A stretch of 64,000 bases of DNA from Hormoscilla sp. GUM202 (GTDB lineage Bacteria; Cyanobacteriota; Cyanobacteriia; Cyanobacteriales; Desertifilaceae), in NCBI GenBank assembly GCA_005518205.2, contig RFFC02000026.1, forward strand, positions 1-64,000. Reading direction: 5' to 3'. Below the pieces are notes generated by a model. The model worked only from the letters and a program-made list of their open reading frames with translations, had not been told where the DNA came from and did no database searches. The position numbers and the translations under genes were made by a program. Shown here piece after piece: positions 41,661 through 50,314 of this stretch; the first letter of the stretch is position 1; every line of letters begins with the position of its first letter.

Positions 41661-41942
41661 ATGAAAGAACCGACGGAACTGCAAAAGCAACAATATGCAA
41701 GATTGCAAGAACTCACTGCTATAGCTCGAAAGCGGTATTTGGATACTGGGGGAGATCCCAAGCGTTGTCCTAGCGGTCGCAAGGGTGACGACTATATGAC
41801 TGATTCCGAACGCCGTGAATCTCTAGAGTTGACACGAATTCTTTTTGGCGTTCGCATTAAAGGAGATCGAGTCCACTGTCAAGGACGATCTTGGCAGTTA
41901 TCTGCTAATTATACTTGGCAACGGACGCCTATCGAGACTTAA
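41661..41942 (+). CDS. Small protein of unknown function
   Basis: 93 residues from ATG 41661 (MKEPTELQKQQYARLQELTA), with DTGGDPKRCPSGRKGDDYMT and a WQLSANYTW tail. No named family. A fragment of its 3' end (CACTGTCAAGGACGATCTTG onward) is repeated as non-coding DNA at 45768-45835, so the region took part in a local duplication. Confidence 0.5.
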   Translation: MKEPTELQKQQYARLQELTAIARKRYLDTGGDPKRCPSGRKGDDYMTDSERRESLELTRILFGVRIKGDRVHCQGRSWQLSANYTWQRTPIET

Positions 41943-41995
41943 GTTGGCACGCGATCGCACCCCGACCCGATCTACTTTCCCATAGGGGCGATCTC

Positions 41996-42259
41996 CTAAA
42001 CCACTTCCGCCATCAACAACCTTCCTTCAACTCTTTCATATTCATCTTCTAGCAACCACATTTTAGCCTCTTGATAGCTAGAACTTGCGAAGACAATCTT
42101 ATAGCCTTCAGTCGGGTCAAAAATGCAAAAATTACTCTCATCATCTCCCAATAACATTAACACATAGGGAGGAACAGAAGTTGGATCTACCCAGAGCTCC
42201 GTAAAGTTCCAGTTATTCGCTAGGTCTGGTGCGGGGGATAACATGATATTTGTCTCCAT
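41996..42259 (-). CDS. Candidate immunity/antitoxin partner of the DUF6972-like gene
   Basis: 87 residues, acidic: LWVDPTSVPPYVLMLLGDDE, SNFCIFDPTEGYKIVFASSS and ERVEGRLLMAEVV. It overlaps the upstream gene by 47 bp in another frame. A nearly identical copy without the partner is at 50002, and a fragment (MERVEVRLLMAEVV) at 46035-46078. The persistence of this gene where the partner is lost fits an immunity or antitoxin role (inference). Confidence 0.55.
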   Translation of the reverse strand: METNIMLSPAPDLANNWNFTELWVDPTSVPPYVLMLLGDDESNFCIFDPTEGYKIVFASSSYQEAKMWLLEDEYERVEGRLLMAEVV

Positions 42260-42548
42260 TTATTTTTATTTCACCATAATGTAGAGGAATTCGACTGCCA
42301 TCATCACCACTAATTCTGTAACCAATTGGTTTGGCAAAGTAAAGTCCATAGCGTTCATGATTCCGGACAACCCCTGTAAACTTTCCTTGTTCGATGATAG
42401 CTTGAGCGACTCTCATCATTGTATCTCGATCGTTGAAAACATGAGCTGCTTCTTTTCGTCGCAACAACTTTTGCATCTGTGGAGTATCTGGAAGATGCTT
42501 GGCGACATGCTTGGTGTCTAGAGTCAGTTCCTGGTCAATTCCACTCAT
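42213..42548 (-). CDS. DUF6972-like candidate toxin
   Basis: 111 residues with HVAKHLPDTPQMQKLLRRKE, AAHVFNDRDTMMRVAQAIIE and GLYFAKPIGYRISGDDGSRI. The N-terminal HVxKHL and the C-terminal strands recall the cyanobacterial DUF6972 proteins and the toxin domains found at the end of polymorphic toxins. It is transcribed before, and overlaps, the small acidic gene, as in a toxin-immunity pair. No biochemical role is established to my knowledge. Confidence 0.5.
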   Translation of the reverse strand: MSGIDQELTLDTKHVAKHLPDTPQMQKLLRRKEAAHVFNDRDTMMRVAQAIIEQGKFTGVVRNHERYGLYFAKPIGYRISGDDGSRIPLHYGEIKINGDKYHVIPRTRPSE

Positions 42549-42912
42549 TCAAGGTTACAGTTCTCCATAGCCTGCCTGCGCAGGCTTTGTTTGTGTAGCG
42601 GCTTCATTAATGAAGCCGCTATGCCCACTTGATGCTATTAAACTCCACTGGTGCCGATCGCCCGCCTCCCCATTTGGGGCGGGTTAATACCGACTATACC
42701 TTTATCCTATATGACTTTACCCTCCCCGTCAAGAAAAATTTTTGACTCTCTCATCCCCCCTCTTGTCGGAGGTAATGATGGCGGTTACCGGCGGGGTTTG
42801 CATCTGGGTGCGATCGGGTGTACTTACAGCTTCGTCTCTGGTGCCGATCGCCCTTGGGGCCAGTTGCTGTACTGTAACCAGCTATCTGGGCGATCGCACC
42901 CGTGAGTTTTCC
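42549..42912. repeat. Intergenic repeat shared with 49500-49970
   Basis: About 300 bp starting with GCCTGCCTGCGCAGGC and including GTCAAGAAAAATTTTT, CTCTTGTCGGAGGT and GGTTACCG recurs twice at 49600-49800 and 49800-49970. No conserved coding frame is shared among the copies. Confidence 0.7.
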
Positions 42913-43798
42913 CTACTTTCCTGAATAAGTTATGTATCCCCAGAGCAGACAAGCATATTGTAACCTTGCCAAGGTCTGATTTAAGAAATTATTTTTCTTG
43001 GCGCTAAACATTTTCGGCATTAAATCAATAGCATAAAGATTGCTAATCATCTTGTTACCCTGGCCATAGCGGATAAATCTTTGGCAAAATCCCAGTATGC
43101 CATCCTCAAAGTTATGATAAGTTACTGAATTTAACGCATAACATAACTCACCGATTTCTAACAATCTCCAACCTAAATCTATATCTTCTCCGGCGGCCAT
43201 CTTAATCCTCTCGTTGAAGCCTCCTATTTTTGACAGGGCTTTTTTCCAAACCAAGGCATTGGCAGTAATCAAATATTCAGGTCTAATTATCCCCTCCTCT
43301 GCAATTACTGTAAAGGGCATAAGAATTTCTTGACTTTCATAATATCTTGACAAAATATTCCCCCCAGGCTTTAACATTGCCTGCATAGCCGATCGAGCCA
43401 TTCATAGCCTGAAGATAGCCTTGAATAAATGATCCAGAAGGAATGCAGTCGCTATCTGTAAATAAAATCCAATCACCTTTGGCATGTTTAATTCCTACAT
43501 TCCTGGCAGCAGCGGGACCTGTTTTTGAGCATTTCAGCAAGCGGATAGGAAATGGTTTTACTTGGTATTGCTGAGGGATGGTAATCTCTGGCTGGGAATT
43601 ATTGTCAACGATGATAATCTCTTGGGGATAGAGGTGGGAATTGTGTGTATGAAAAAACTCCGCCAAGAATAAATCTATTCCTTTCTGATTATTTCTGACT
43701 GGGATAACTATCGAAATATCAGATGCTTGGATTTGTCCCGGTGCTATTAAATTGGCTTTCTTTTGGGGCTTAAAGCCTAACTTGGTGATTAAAGTCAT
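42913..43798 (-). pseudogene. Family 2 glycosyltransferase, frameshifted at a G6 tract
   Basis: The N-terminal part (43798-43337) has SDISIVIPVRNNQKGIDLFL, EIIIVDNNSQPE and the DxD-type ILFTDSDCIPSG. The C-terminal part (43401-42913), in another frame, has YLITANALVWKKALSKIGGF then AAGEDIDLGWRL and QRFIRYGQG. The frames meet at GGGGGG near 43362-43367; loss of one G would join them. A single-base change in a homopolymer may be phase variation, a dead gene or an assembly error. The intact enzyme would transfer a sugar from an NDP-sugar. Confidence 0.8.
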
Positions 43799-43912
43799 TA
43801 GTCCTCCGTAAATCTATATTCATTTTAACCCGATCGCACCCAACCAGATATACTTTCCCATAGGGGCGAACGCTGCGCGAAAAATCGGGCACGCCACTTC
43901 CGCCATAACAAG

Positions 43913-44020
43913 GGGTGTGGTCATGCATTTGTTGCATTAGGCGATCCCCCCCAGCCTCCCTCCTCCGCCGGGAGGCTGGGGGGGATCGGAATCTTTACCC
44001 AACGGGTTTTGACCACACCC
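43913..44020. mobile_element. Family A MITE (copy A3, 108 bp), no target duplication
   Basis: GGGTGTGGTCA and GGTTTTGACCACACCC form the ends; the middle is a strong palindrome (GATCCCCCCCAGCCTCCC with GGGAGGCTGGGGGGGATC). The flanks AACAAG and GTTTTC do not match, so it is probably rearranged. Confidence 0.75.
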
Positions 44021-44123
44021 GTTTTCTGGAGCCCGTGTGATATGCGGAAAATCGCTCTCTTCCTTATGCTGTCTGCATTTTGCAGTACCACATCCATTTT
44101 ATAAACGCTATAGCAAGGGATAT

Positions 44124-44507
44124 TTAACCGCTTTCGAGGGCATAAGGAATCAGAACAAAATCATAGCGATCGGGCGGAAAGTCACGAAAATTGCGAGTAA
44201 CAAGGGTGAGTTGATAAATCTGGCAAAAGGCGGCTTGAATAGCATCGGGGAGCCTCCACCCCTCTTGACGACGCAATAATGCGGCTAAGTCCGCTACTGC
44301 CACTGTCATTTCCAGGGTTGTAAACTGGTCTAGAAATTGGGCTGCAATCTCAGCATCAGGTGGTTCAAACCCTACTAGAACTTCTGCTCTAGTAATTACG
44401 GAAATAGCACTTTCCCCTTGGGACTGGAGCAGATACTCTGTAGCCGCAGGAATATTGTTAAAGTGGTCGATTAGGATAACCGAATCCAGCAATAATCTCA
44501 CGCCCAC
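44124..44507 (-). CDS. PIN-domain toxin (VapC-like)
   Basis: 127 residues: RLLLDSVILIDHFNNIPAAT, ISVITRAEVLVGF and LPDAIQAAFCQIYQLTLVTR, then NFRDFP. These give the acidic residues (D7, E, D, and the late N/D) of PIN nucleases, which as VapC toxins cleave tRNA or rRNA. Its start overlaps the upstream antitoxin gene by ten bases. It is complete and probably functional. Confidence 0.88.
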   Translation of the reverse strand: MGVRLLLDSVILIDHFNNIPAATEYLLQSQGESAISVITRAEVLVGFEPPDAEIAAQFLDQFTTLEMTVAVADLAALLRRQEGWRLPDAIQAAFCQIYQLTLVTRNFRDFPPDRYDFVLIPYALESG

Positions 44508-44734
44508 TCCCCCCGAATTATTTGCTGGTATTCCAACCCATCGGACCCCTTCCAGATGCCCCGGGTTTGCTCTAAGAGAAGCTCAAAAGAGGGATATTCT
44601 GCTTTGTCTTCTTCTTGGCGCATTCGCTTAACGGCTTGACCGATTAAGGCGGCGATCGTCGTTTTATTTTCTTTGGCTTTCATTTCTAGCCAGCGCAGAT
44701 CTGCGGGCTCTAGGATAATCTCGTTAGGGCTCAT
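44498..44734 (-). CDS. Antitoxin (VapB-like, ribbon-helix-helix type)
   Basis: 78 residues with ILEPADLRWLEMKAKENKTT and IAALIGQAVKRMRQ at the N-terminus (an RHH-like DNA-binding start) and an acidic/aromatic C-terminus (GIWKGSDGLEYQQIIRGEWA) suited to blocking a PIN toxin. It precedes and overlaps the PIN gene, the standard vapBC order. Confidence 0.8.
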   Translation of the reverse strand: MSPNEIILEPADLRWLEMKAKENKTTIAALIGQAVKRMRQEEDKAEYPSFELLLEQTRGIWKGSDGLEYQQIIRGEWA

Positions 44735-45021
44735 CTGCTTGCACTAATGTTAGTATAGTTCAATGATATAGCAATCTCTCAGAAATCGCCAACTGGCTCG
44801 CTGTACCATATGCTCAAACATCAAGTCTCTTTTTCTATTTTTCCATTTTCCCTCTTGACCTCCAGACCAGTATCAGCCTCGCGATCGCGAACTAGCATTT
44901 CGTAATTTGCAACGTAAGGAGCGGAAAATAGGTGCTAGACTGGCGATTTATATTTAGAATAATGACAGCGACCCCTAAACCCCCTCTTGTTTCTGAGGAG
45001 GCGGCGAGGGGACTGAAACAC

Positions 45022-45214
45022 GGGTGTGGTCAAAACCCGTTGGTAGTAGCCCTCACCCGTTCCCAGGCAGAGCCGTGGGAACGAGGGGCCCGGCTACATG
45101 AACAAAGCCCACGCTCCGGGCCCCCTCCTCGCAGCGTAGGGTTCCCGGAGCGTGCAGGGGCTATATTACTTATTGGGCAATGCACCCAGCTATCAACTAC
45201 TTTTGACCACACCC
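45022..45214. mobile_element. Family A MITE (copy A4, 193 bp) with 9-bp target duplication
   Basis: Ends GGGTGTGGTCAAAA and TTTTGACCACACCC; perfect duplications CTGAAACAC at 45013-45021 and 45215-45223. Inside lie CGTTCCCAGGCAGAGCC and CACGCTCCGGGCCCCCTCC palindromic blocks. The right 20 bp (AGCTATCAACTAC) match copies A1 and A2. Confidence 0.95.
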
Positions 45215-45253
45215 CTGAAACACACCTTATCACAGCAAAAGGATTTCCTCCAA

Positions 45254-45514
45254 ATGAAGACTGTCATAAAACGTCGAACGGCGATGGTCATACTCGCGAT
45301 CGTGCTCGCGCTGTTCACAACCTTTACGCTTGTTTTGGCTCAAGGCTTGCCCTGCGTCCAGGTTCTCTATGCCCTGAAGCCCAGCGGTCAACTGTCGTAC
45401 TACAGCTATAGCGGCCTGCCGAATCCCAGCAACTTCCGCAACGGCGGTCGGGAGAGGGCAATCTCGAACGGCTGGAACATCTACCAGAATATCTTCGGTG
45501 GGTGGTCTCTATAA
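45254..45514 (+). CDS. Short secreted tachylectin-2-like protein
   Basis: 86 residues from ATG 45254 after TTTCCTCC. A signal peptide (MVILAIVLALFTTFTLVLA) is followed by VLYALKPSGQLSYYSYSG and GWNIYQNIFGG, which match one blade of the tachylectin-2/tectonin-like beta-propeller. Full propellers have five or more blades, so this is either a truncated gene or a mini-lectin. MITE A4 lies 39 bp upstream and its target duplication sits in the presumed promoter region. Confidence 0.55.
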   Translation: MKTVIKRRTAMVILAIVLALFTTFTLVLAQGLPCVQVLYALKPSGQLSYYSYSGLPNPSNFRNGGRERAISNGWNIYQNIFGGWSL

Positions 45515-46100
45515 GCGCTACTTCCGGAGTTGTAGGTTGGGTTGAGGCCAGCAAACCCCAACCTGTGAGATTTAGCAGTATATCTCATTATAGCGAATTT
45601 CCCCCACTCACTTGTAGGGTACATCTCATTTTTGCGGCGGGGCTATTCACCGGTAACCCATAAACCCGGACTGGTAGCCCTCTAACCCGGTATGGTATTA
45701 GCCATTGAGTCCCCAGAAACCCGGTTTCTTATACCATTTTTTTAACTACAAAAGTCGTAGGGTGGGCACTGTCAAGGACGATCTTGTCAGTTATCTGCTA
45801 ATTATACCTTGCGGCGATCGCCTGTCCAGTCTTAAGTTTGCACCCGATCGCACCCAACCCGATAATACCAAATGTCAAAAATGTTGCTACACTGTGGGCG
45901 CGAAAGTTCTTTCACGCAAGCACTTCACCCGCAGGGGGTTTTAACCAATAATTCCTTAGGGCGAACTGGCGTACATTTTCCCCTCTGGTGCCGATCGCAC
46001 CCAACCAGATCTACTTTACCATAGGGGCGATCGGCTAAACCACTTCCGCCATCAGCAACCGTACTTCAACTCTCTCCATACTCCTTATTACCATAACAGA
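45515..46100. other. Intergenic region with duplicated gene fragments
   Basis: 45535-45562 is a GTAGGTTGGGTT hairpin. 45614-45634 carries a family B-like left end (GGGTACATCTCATTTTTGC). 45768-45835 repeats the 3' end of the gene at 41661. 46035-46078 encodes MERVEVRLLMAEVV, the tail of the small acidic gene found at 41996 and 50002. No intact gene is present. Confidence 0.6.
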
Positions 46101-47096
46101 TTAGTGAGGGTCTGTCACAGTGGGAAGATGGCGACCAATATAGCCGATAATCATCCTTCCTGGTTTTTCATCATATGGAAAAAAATGAATCCGCCAATTT
46201 TCCTCTACGCTTATGTGCCATGTAAAAGTCCGATCTTCACCATCAGGACACCGAAATATTCTCTTTGGTCCGTACTTCTTATGGTTAAGCGTTTGATCGC
46301 TCTCCTGTCTTGCATCGCCGGGGCTGTCGCGACTTTTTGTAGAAAATTTTCCACTTTTCCACGTCTTACAGTAGTCTTGAAGTTCTAACAACCGTTGAAT
46401 AATAGATTCGAGCTTTATTCCATAATGAACTTTCCGCAACTGCTTGCTAACTTTTTCACAAAATTCTAGGTTAGGAAATAGCTCCTCCTTACGTTCCCAA
46501 AGATCCTTGCCATCACGAACTGAGGTTTGAATACGTTCTTCTATCCAAGGAATAAGTTCCTGTATGTGTTCAACTTTGCTAGCATGAACAACTTGGACTT
46601 CTTCTGATTTCGGGTTATTATCATCTTCATCATCTTCATCAATCCATATACGCTTCAAAGTAATCGAACTGGACTCCCAACGGGGATCGGGGGGCTCAGA
46701 TCTGACGCTTAACGCCAGAGAACCCAGCAAAAAAGCAAAGCCGAGACCTTCTGCTGGTGCTGGTTCTTCGTTATAGAAAAAATCCGATCCTAGTCTCTCA
46801 TCCTTAATCTCAGGATCTTGCCAATCATCTAAAAAAAACTGATTTGTAAAAAACTTTCCGATTAATTGCCTCTCGTCAGGAGATAATTCATTATCGAATA
46901 ACCAATCATATACAGAATAACCAGGTGCTATTTCAGTCTCATAAAATTGACTGTGAACGATTATAGCATTATTGATATGATGATCGGTCGCGATATTTGC
47001 TGTATGAACTAGATTTAACATTCCCTGTCTTGCTGTTTGCTTATCTCTTGCTGGAGGGCTAAGAGATAGTTCATTCAACACCAGATCAATATCCAT
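46101..47096 (-). CDS. Third protein of the DUF262/ATPase operon (candidate effector)
   Basis: 331 residues, soluble, with an acidic stretch (WIDEDDEDDNNPKSEEV) and a C-terminal region FRCPDGEDRTFTWHISV, WRIHFFP and GRMIIGYIGRHLPT whose pattern (His, Trp-Arg-Ile, GYIGxHL) recalls RelE/HigB-like RNase folds. That similarity is weak and is inference. The ATG at 47096 lies immediately after the ATPase stop, so all three genes are one transcript. It could instead be a substrate-recognition subunit. Confidence 0.55.
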   Translation of the reverse strand: MDIDLVLNELSLSPPARDKQTARQGMLNLVHTANIATDHHINNAIIVHSQFYETEIAPGYSVYDWLFDNELSPDERQLIGKFFTNQFFLDDWQDPEIKDERLGSDFFYNEEPAPAEGLGFAFLLGSLALSVRSEPPDPRWESSSITLKRIWIDEDDEDDNNPKSEEVQVVHASKVEHIQELIPWIEERIQTSVRDGKDLWERKEELFPNLEFCEKVSKQLRKVHYGIKLESIIQRLLELQDYCKTWKSGKFSTKSRDSPGDARQESDQTLNHKKYGPKRIFRCPDGEDRTFTWHISVEENWRIHFFPYDEKPGRMIIGYIGRHLPTVTDPH

Positions 47097-48251
47097 CTAT
47101 ACACTCCTTGGTTTTATTAATACTTTCAAGCTCTTCTCCCACTCATTGAAAAATCCCTCTGGCCATTGGTCAATACGCGCGTTGCGATCGATGCGTGGTG
47201 ATATGACCTCAATCACAGCTTGTCTGTTTTTCACTTGACGCTGAAAGTAGTGCAACTGGACATCTTGATGGTCAAGCTTGCCCCCATGCACTGCCAGGCG
47301 AATCCCATTTAAGACATGGTCGCTATGAGTTTCCATCACAATTTGAATACCACAACTTGCTGCCAGAGCCAAAAACTCACCCATTTTTGCTTGTCCTTGG
47401 GGATGGAGATGGGCTTCGGGGTTTTCAATGAGAATCAGCGTACCGGGTTTGGATCCCAGAACCGCCACAATAATTGGTAAAGTGTAGGTAATGCCAAACC
47501 CCACATTGGTTGCACGGTAGGAGTTGCTTTCTCCATAAAAATATTGCAAACCGATCAAACCCATCTCTGGTTTGGCATTGAGTCTCAGACGAGTTCCGGG
47601 GCTGATTTCTCCCATCCATGCCTCAACTTGGTCTATCAGATCCATTGATTTTTCCCCGTCGGTTACTTTGACCTGGGGATGACTCAGCTTTTCGTCAACA
47701 ATAGATTCACGTCTATAAATTGAAAGGAAATGTGCAGTGTATTCACCGCCAGTACCGAGATTACCCAGCCGGCGCACTTGTAAATCTGAGACCTCGTTAA
47801 ATGGGCGTGGTCCAATACGTTCTGCCTGAAGGTAGTGGAAGTTATGCTTGAAAAGACTTGTTGATTCATAAATTTCTGTCTCTACTGGTGGAGAAGCAAG
47901 ATTTAATACATCGTCCTCTAGCTTCTCTCTAACGTATTTGAAACGCCATTGACCTTTTATATTATTTTCCCAAACAATCTCAAAACCGATCTCAAAACCG
48001 ATTGATTCCTCTTGAGCACCCTCAAAAAGGGCATCCTGAGCCATACCAATACTTACCAAGTCACCATTCAGCGCTAAGCCTATATTTGGCAGTAAGTCTT
48101 GTTTGTAAGATTGACGCAGCAGTAGTAGTGCTTGCAACACTGAAGATTTCCCCGTGCTATTCAGACCAGAAAGCAGGGTAAGTCCTCTAAATTGAAGCAA
48201 ACGATCCTTAAAAGGTTTAAAGTTCTTTAATCTCAGTGAACTAATCATCAC
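47097..48251 (-). CDS. AAA ATPase of the DUF3696 type
   Basis: 384 residues: LRLKNFKPFKDRLLQFRGLT and Walker A GLNSTGKSS at the N-terminus, Walker B TLILIENPEAHLHPQGQAKM, switch VMETHSDHVLNGIRLAV, and the C-terminal IDQWPEGFFNEWEKSL that marks DUF3696 ATPases. All nucleotide-binding motifs are intact, in contrast to the broken ATPase at 641. It overlaps the upstream DUF262 gene by four bases (ATGA) and abuts the third gene. Such SMC/RecF-like ATPases act as sensors or regulators in several anti-phage operons. Confidence 0.88.
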   Translation of the reverse strand: MMISSLRLKNFKPFKDRLLQFRGLTLLSGLNSTGKSSVLQALLLLRQSYKQDLLPNIGLALNGDLVSIGMAQDALFEGAQEESIGFEIGFEIVWENNIKGQWRFKYVREKLEDDVLNLASPPVETEIYESTSLFKHNFHYLQAERIGPRPFNEVSDLQVRRLGNLGTGGEYTAHFLSIYRRESIVDEKLSHPQVKVTDGEKSMDLIDQVEAWMGEISPGTRLRLNAKPEMGLIGLQYFYGESNSYRATNVGFGITYTLPIIVAVLGSKPGTLILIENPEAHLHPQGQAKMGEFLALAASCGIQIVMETHSDHVLNGIRLAVHGGKLDHQDVQLHYFQRQVKNRQAVIEVISPRIDRNARIDQWPEGFFNEWEKSLKVLIKPRSV

Positions 48252-49495
48252 AGCACCTCATGGATTATTTTTTCAATTGTACTAAATCGATACTGAACTT
48301 TTTCTGATGCCTGAGAGATGGATTTTAAAAAAACCTTATCATTATCTGCGCATTCCTTAAATTTATCTTTTATTTTTTCTTTTCTGTAAATCAATTTTTG
48401 AATCTGTGCCTCCTCAAGTTTACTAAGATTAACTGACCAAGATTCAAATAATGCTTGATTTATTGGATACTTTCTTGGAGTCTTTTTAGACATTTTCCGA
48501 AATGCAAAATCTCCAAAAATTTCAAATGCCGCTATCATGGCTCTCTTAAACTTAAATTCAATAATCTCTAAGTCCTCATCTGCCATATTATTTATCTTAG
48601 GCATTGCTTTAGTTAAAAATTCATTTCGGTTATTATAATCTTTGTAAAAATTATAAGATGTAATTGTGTAGGCTAAGAAACCTAGTACAAATTCACGATC
48701 TTCCATCCGCATTTTTCGATCTTTACTAAGCTTAATAACCCGCTCAAATTCTTCAGCGCTAGCAAGTTTAGTCAAAAATTTTGTAGCCTTACCTGGGTTG
48801 AGAGCATGGCGTAATTCTTGAGGCGATAGAGGTTCTCCTCCTGTGTTAATCCGTTTGAATATATTGTACTTAACTTCAAAAGGCGTGCCTTTTTCAATCA
48901 AGTAAGTTGTAATTTGAGTTTCTAGTATTCGACGTTTGTACTTATCCTCCAGCTCATCATAGGTTTTGCCATCAAACTCCTTGAGATACTCTAGTCCACT
49001 TAGCTTCAGCGTCTTATCACTGACAAACTGCTTTAAGGCAGATAGCCGTTGTATTCCATCTACCACTAACCATTTTTCCTCATTAGTCGCATCTATGTAA
49101 AATGCTGGCAATGGAATGCGAATGACGATCGACTCAATAAGTCTGCTTTTAACATCATCCTTCCATATATCTGCATGACGCTGAAAATCAGGTGCTAAGT
49201 CAAGTACTTTTTCATTAATTCTTCTCAGCAGTTGCTCAATTGTTGGTTCTCTGGTAATAATATTAATCTCCTCTGGATCGTACAAGAAAGCATCTTGATC
49301 GTATGTGTAATCACTGTCTTCCTCCTCTCTATCGGAGGCTTCGTTATAACCTTTTGGTTGGTGCTTAGACTTTTCTGTCACAGTAAATACTCTCCTTGGT
49401 GTTAATGTCCATTCAGTCCCCACAGGGTAATGCTTGGCATTACTATCGGCATGTAGCTTTCTAGATGTCCTGATTATATCATACTTTCTCCCCAA
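48248..49495 (-). CDS. DUF262 (ParB/GmrSD-like) protein
   Basis: 415 residues. The DUF262 core is LLRRINEKVLDLAPDFQRHA, ESIVIRIPLPAFYID, WLVVDGIQRLSALKQF (the DGQQR motif with Ile for the first Gln) and RINTGGEPLSPQELRHAL. In GmrSD and BrxU this fold hydrolyses nucleotides and controls a DNA nuclease; here no HNH (DUF1524) nuclease half is fused, so this protein would supply sensing or regulation. It is the first gene of the three-gene operon. The DGIQR change may reduce catalysis. Confidence 0.88.
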   Translation of the reverse strand: MGRKYDIIRTSRKLHADSNAKHYPVGTEWTLTPRRVFTVTEKSKHQPKGYNEASDREEEDSDYTYDQDAFLYDPEEINIITREPTIEQLLRRINEKVLDLAPDFQRHADIWKDDVKSRLIESIVIRIPLPAFYIDATNEEKWLVVDGIQRLSALKQFVSDKTLKLSGLEYLKEFDGKTYDELEDKYKRRILETQITTYLIEKGTPFEVKYNIFKRINTGGEPLSPQELRHALNPGKATKFLTKLASAEEFERVIKLSKDRKMRMEDREFVLGFLAYTITSYNFYKDYNNRNEFLTKAMPKINNMADEDLEIIEFKFKRAMIAAFEIFGDFAFRKMSKKTPRKYPINQALFESWSVNLSKLEEAQIQKLIYRKEKIKDKFKECADNDKVFLKSISQASEKVQYRFSTIEKIIHEVL

Positions 49496-50001
49496 TATAA
49501 AATCCGAGAGAACACTTATAACACATCTTAGCCTGGCCAGGCTTTGTTTCTGTAGCAGCAGAATTCATTCTGCTGCAATGCTCACCTGATGCTACTAAAC
49601 TCCACTGGTGCCGATCGCCTTCCCCATTTCGGGCTAACTAATGCCGACCCTACCTCTATCGTATATTACTTTCCCCCAAACTGTCAATATTTTTTCCTCT
49701 CTCATTTCTCCTCTTGTCGGAGGTCATCTTGCCGTTACCGTTGGTATCTGCGTGCGATCGGGTGAACTTACACCTTCGTTATTGGTGTTGATCGCCTGCT
49801 TCAGGCATGTTGGGCGGGATGCCAACCCTACTTTATCTTATATGACTTTCCCCGAAACGTCAAGAAAAATTTTTCCTCTCTCATCCCCCTTTTGTCGGAG
49901 GCCATCATTGTGGTTACCGGTGGATTTGGTGCGATCGGACATCTTTACCCTCTGGTCCCGATCGCGCCCAACTCGATAGACTTTACCATAGGGGCGATCG
50001 G
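49496..50001. repeat. Two further copies of the 42.6-kb intergenic repeat
   Basis: GTCAATATTTTTTCCTC with CTTGTCGGAGGTCATC (near 49683-49730) and GTCAAGAAAAATTTTTCC with TTGTCGGAGGCCATC (near 49859-49906) are two copies of the repeat at 42640-42900. No gene is supported. Confidence 0.7.
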
Positions 50002-50265
50002 CTAAACTACTTCCGCCATCAACAACCTTCCTTCAACTCTTTCATATTCATCTTCTAGCAACCACAGTTTCGCCTCTTGATAGCTATAACTTGCGAAGAC
50101 AATCTTATAGCCTTCAGTCGGGTCAAAAATGCAAAAATTACTCTCATCATCTCCCAATAACATTAACACATAGGGAGGAACAGAAGTTGGATCTACCCAG
50201 ACTTCAGTAAATTTCCAGTTATTCCCTAAATCTGGTGCGGTTGATAACACGATCTTTGTCTCCAC
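50002..50265 (-). CDS. Orphan copy of the 41996 immunity-like gene
   Basis: 87 residues from a GTG at 50265 (VETKIVLSTAPDLGNNWKFT, aligned to METNIMLSPAPDLANNWNFT), about 90 percent identical to the protein at 41996. Its former partner is missing: the DNA upstream is repeat (GTAGGGTGGGCATTGCCCACC). Copies that outlive their partner are typical of immunity or antitoxin genes. Confidence 0.55.
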   Translation of the reverse strand: METKIVLSTAPDLGNNWKFTEVWVDPTSVPPYVLMLLGDDESNFCIFDPTEGYKIVFASYSYQEAKLWLLEDEYERVEGRLLMAEVV

Positions 50266-50314
50266 ATGGGTAAGGTGGGCAATGCCCACCCTACGCTACT
50301 TTTCCAGGTTTTTT

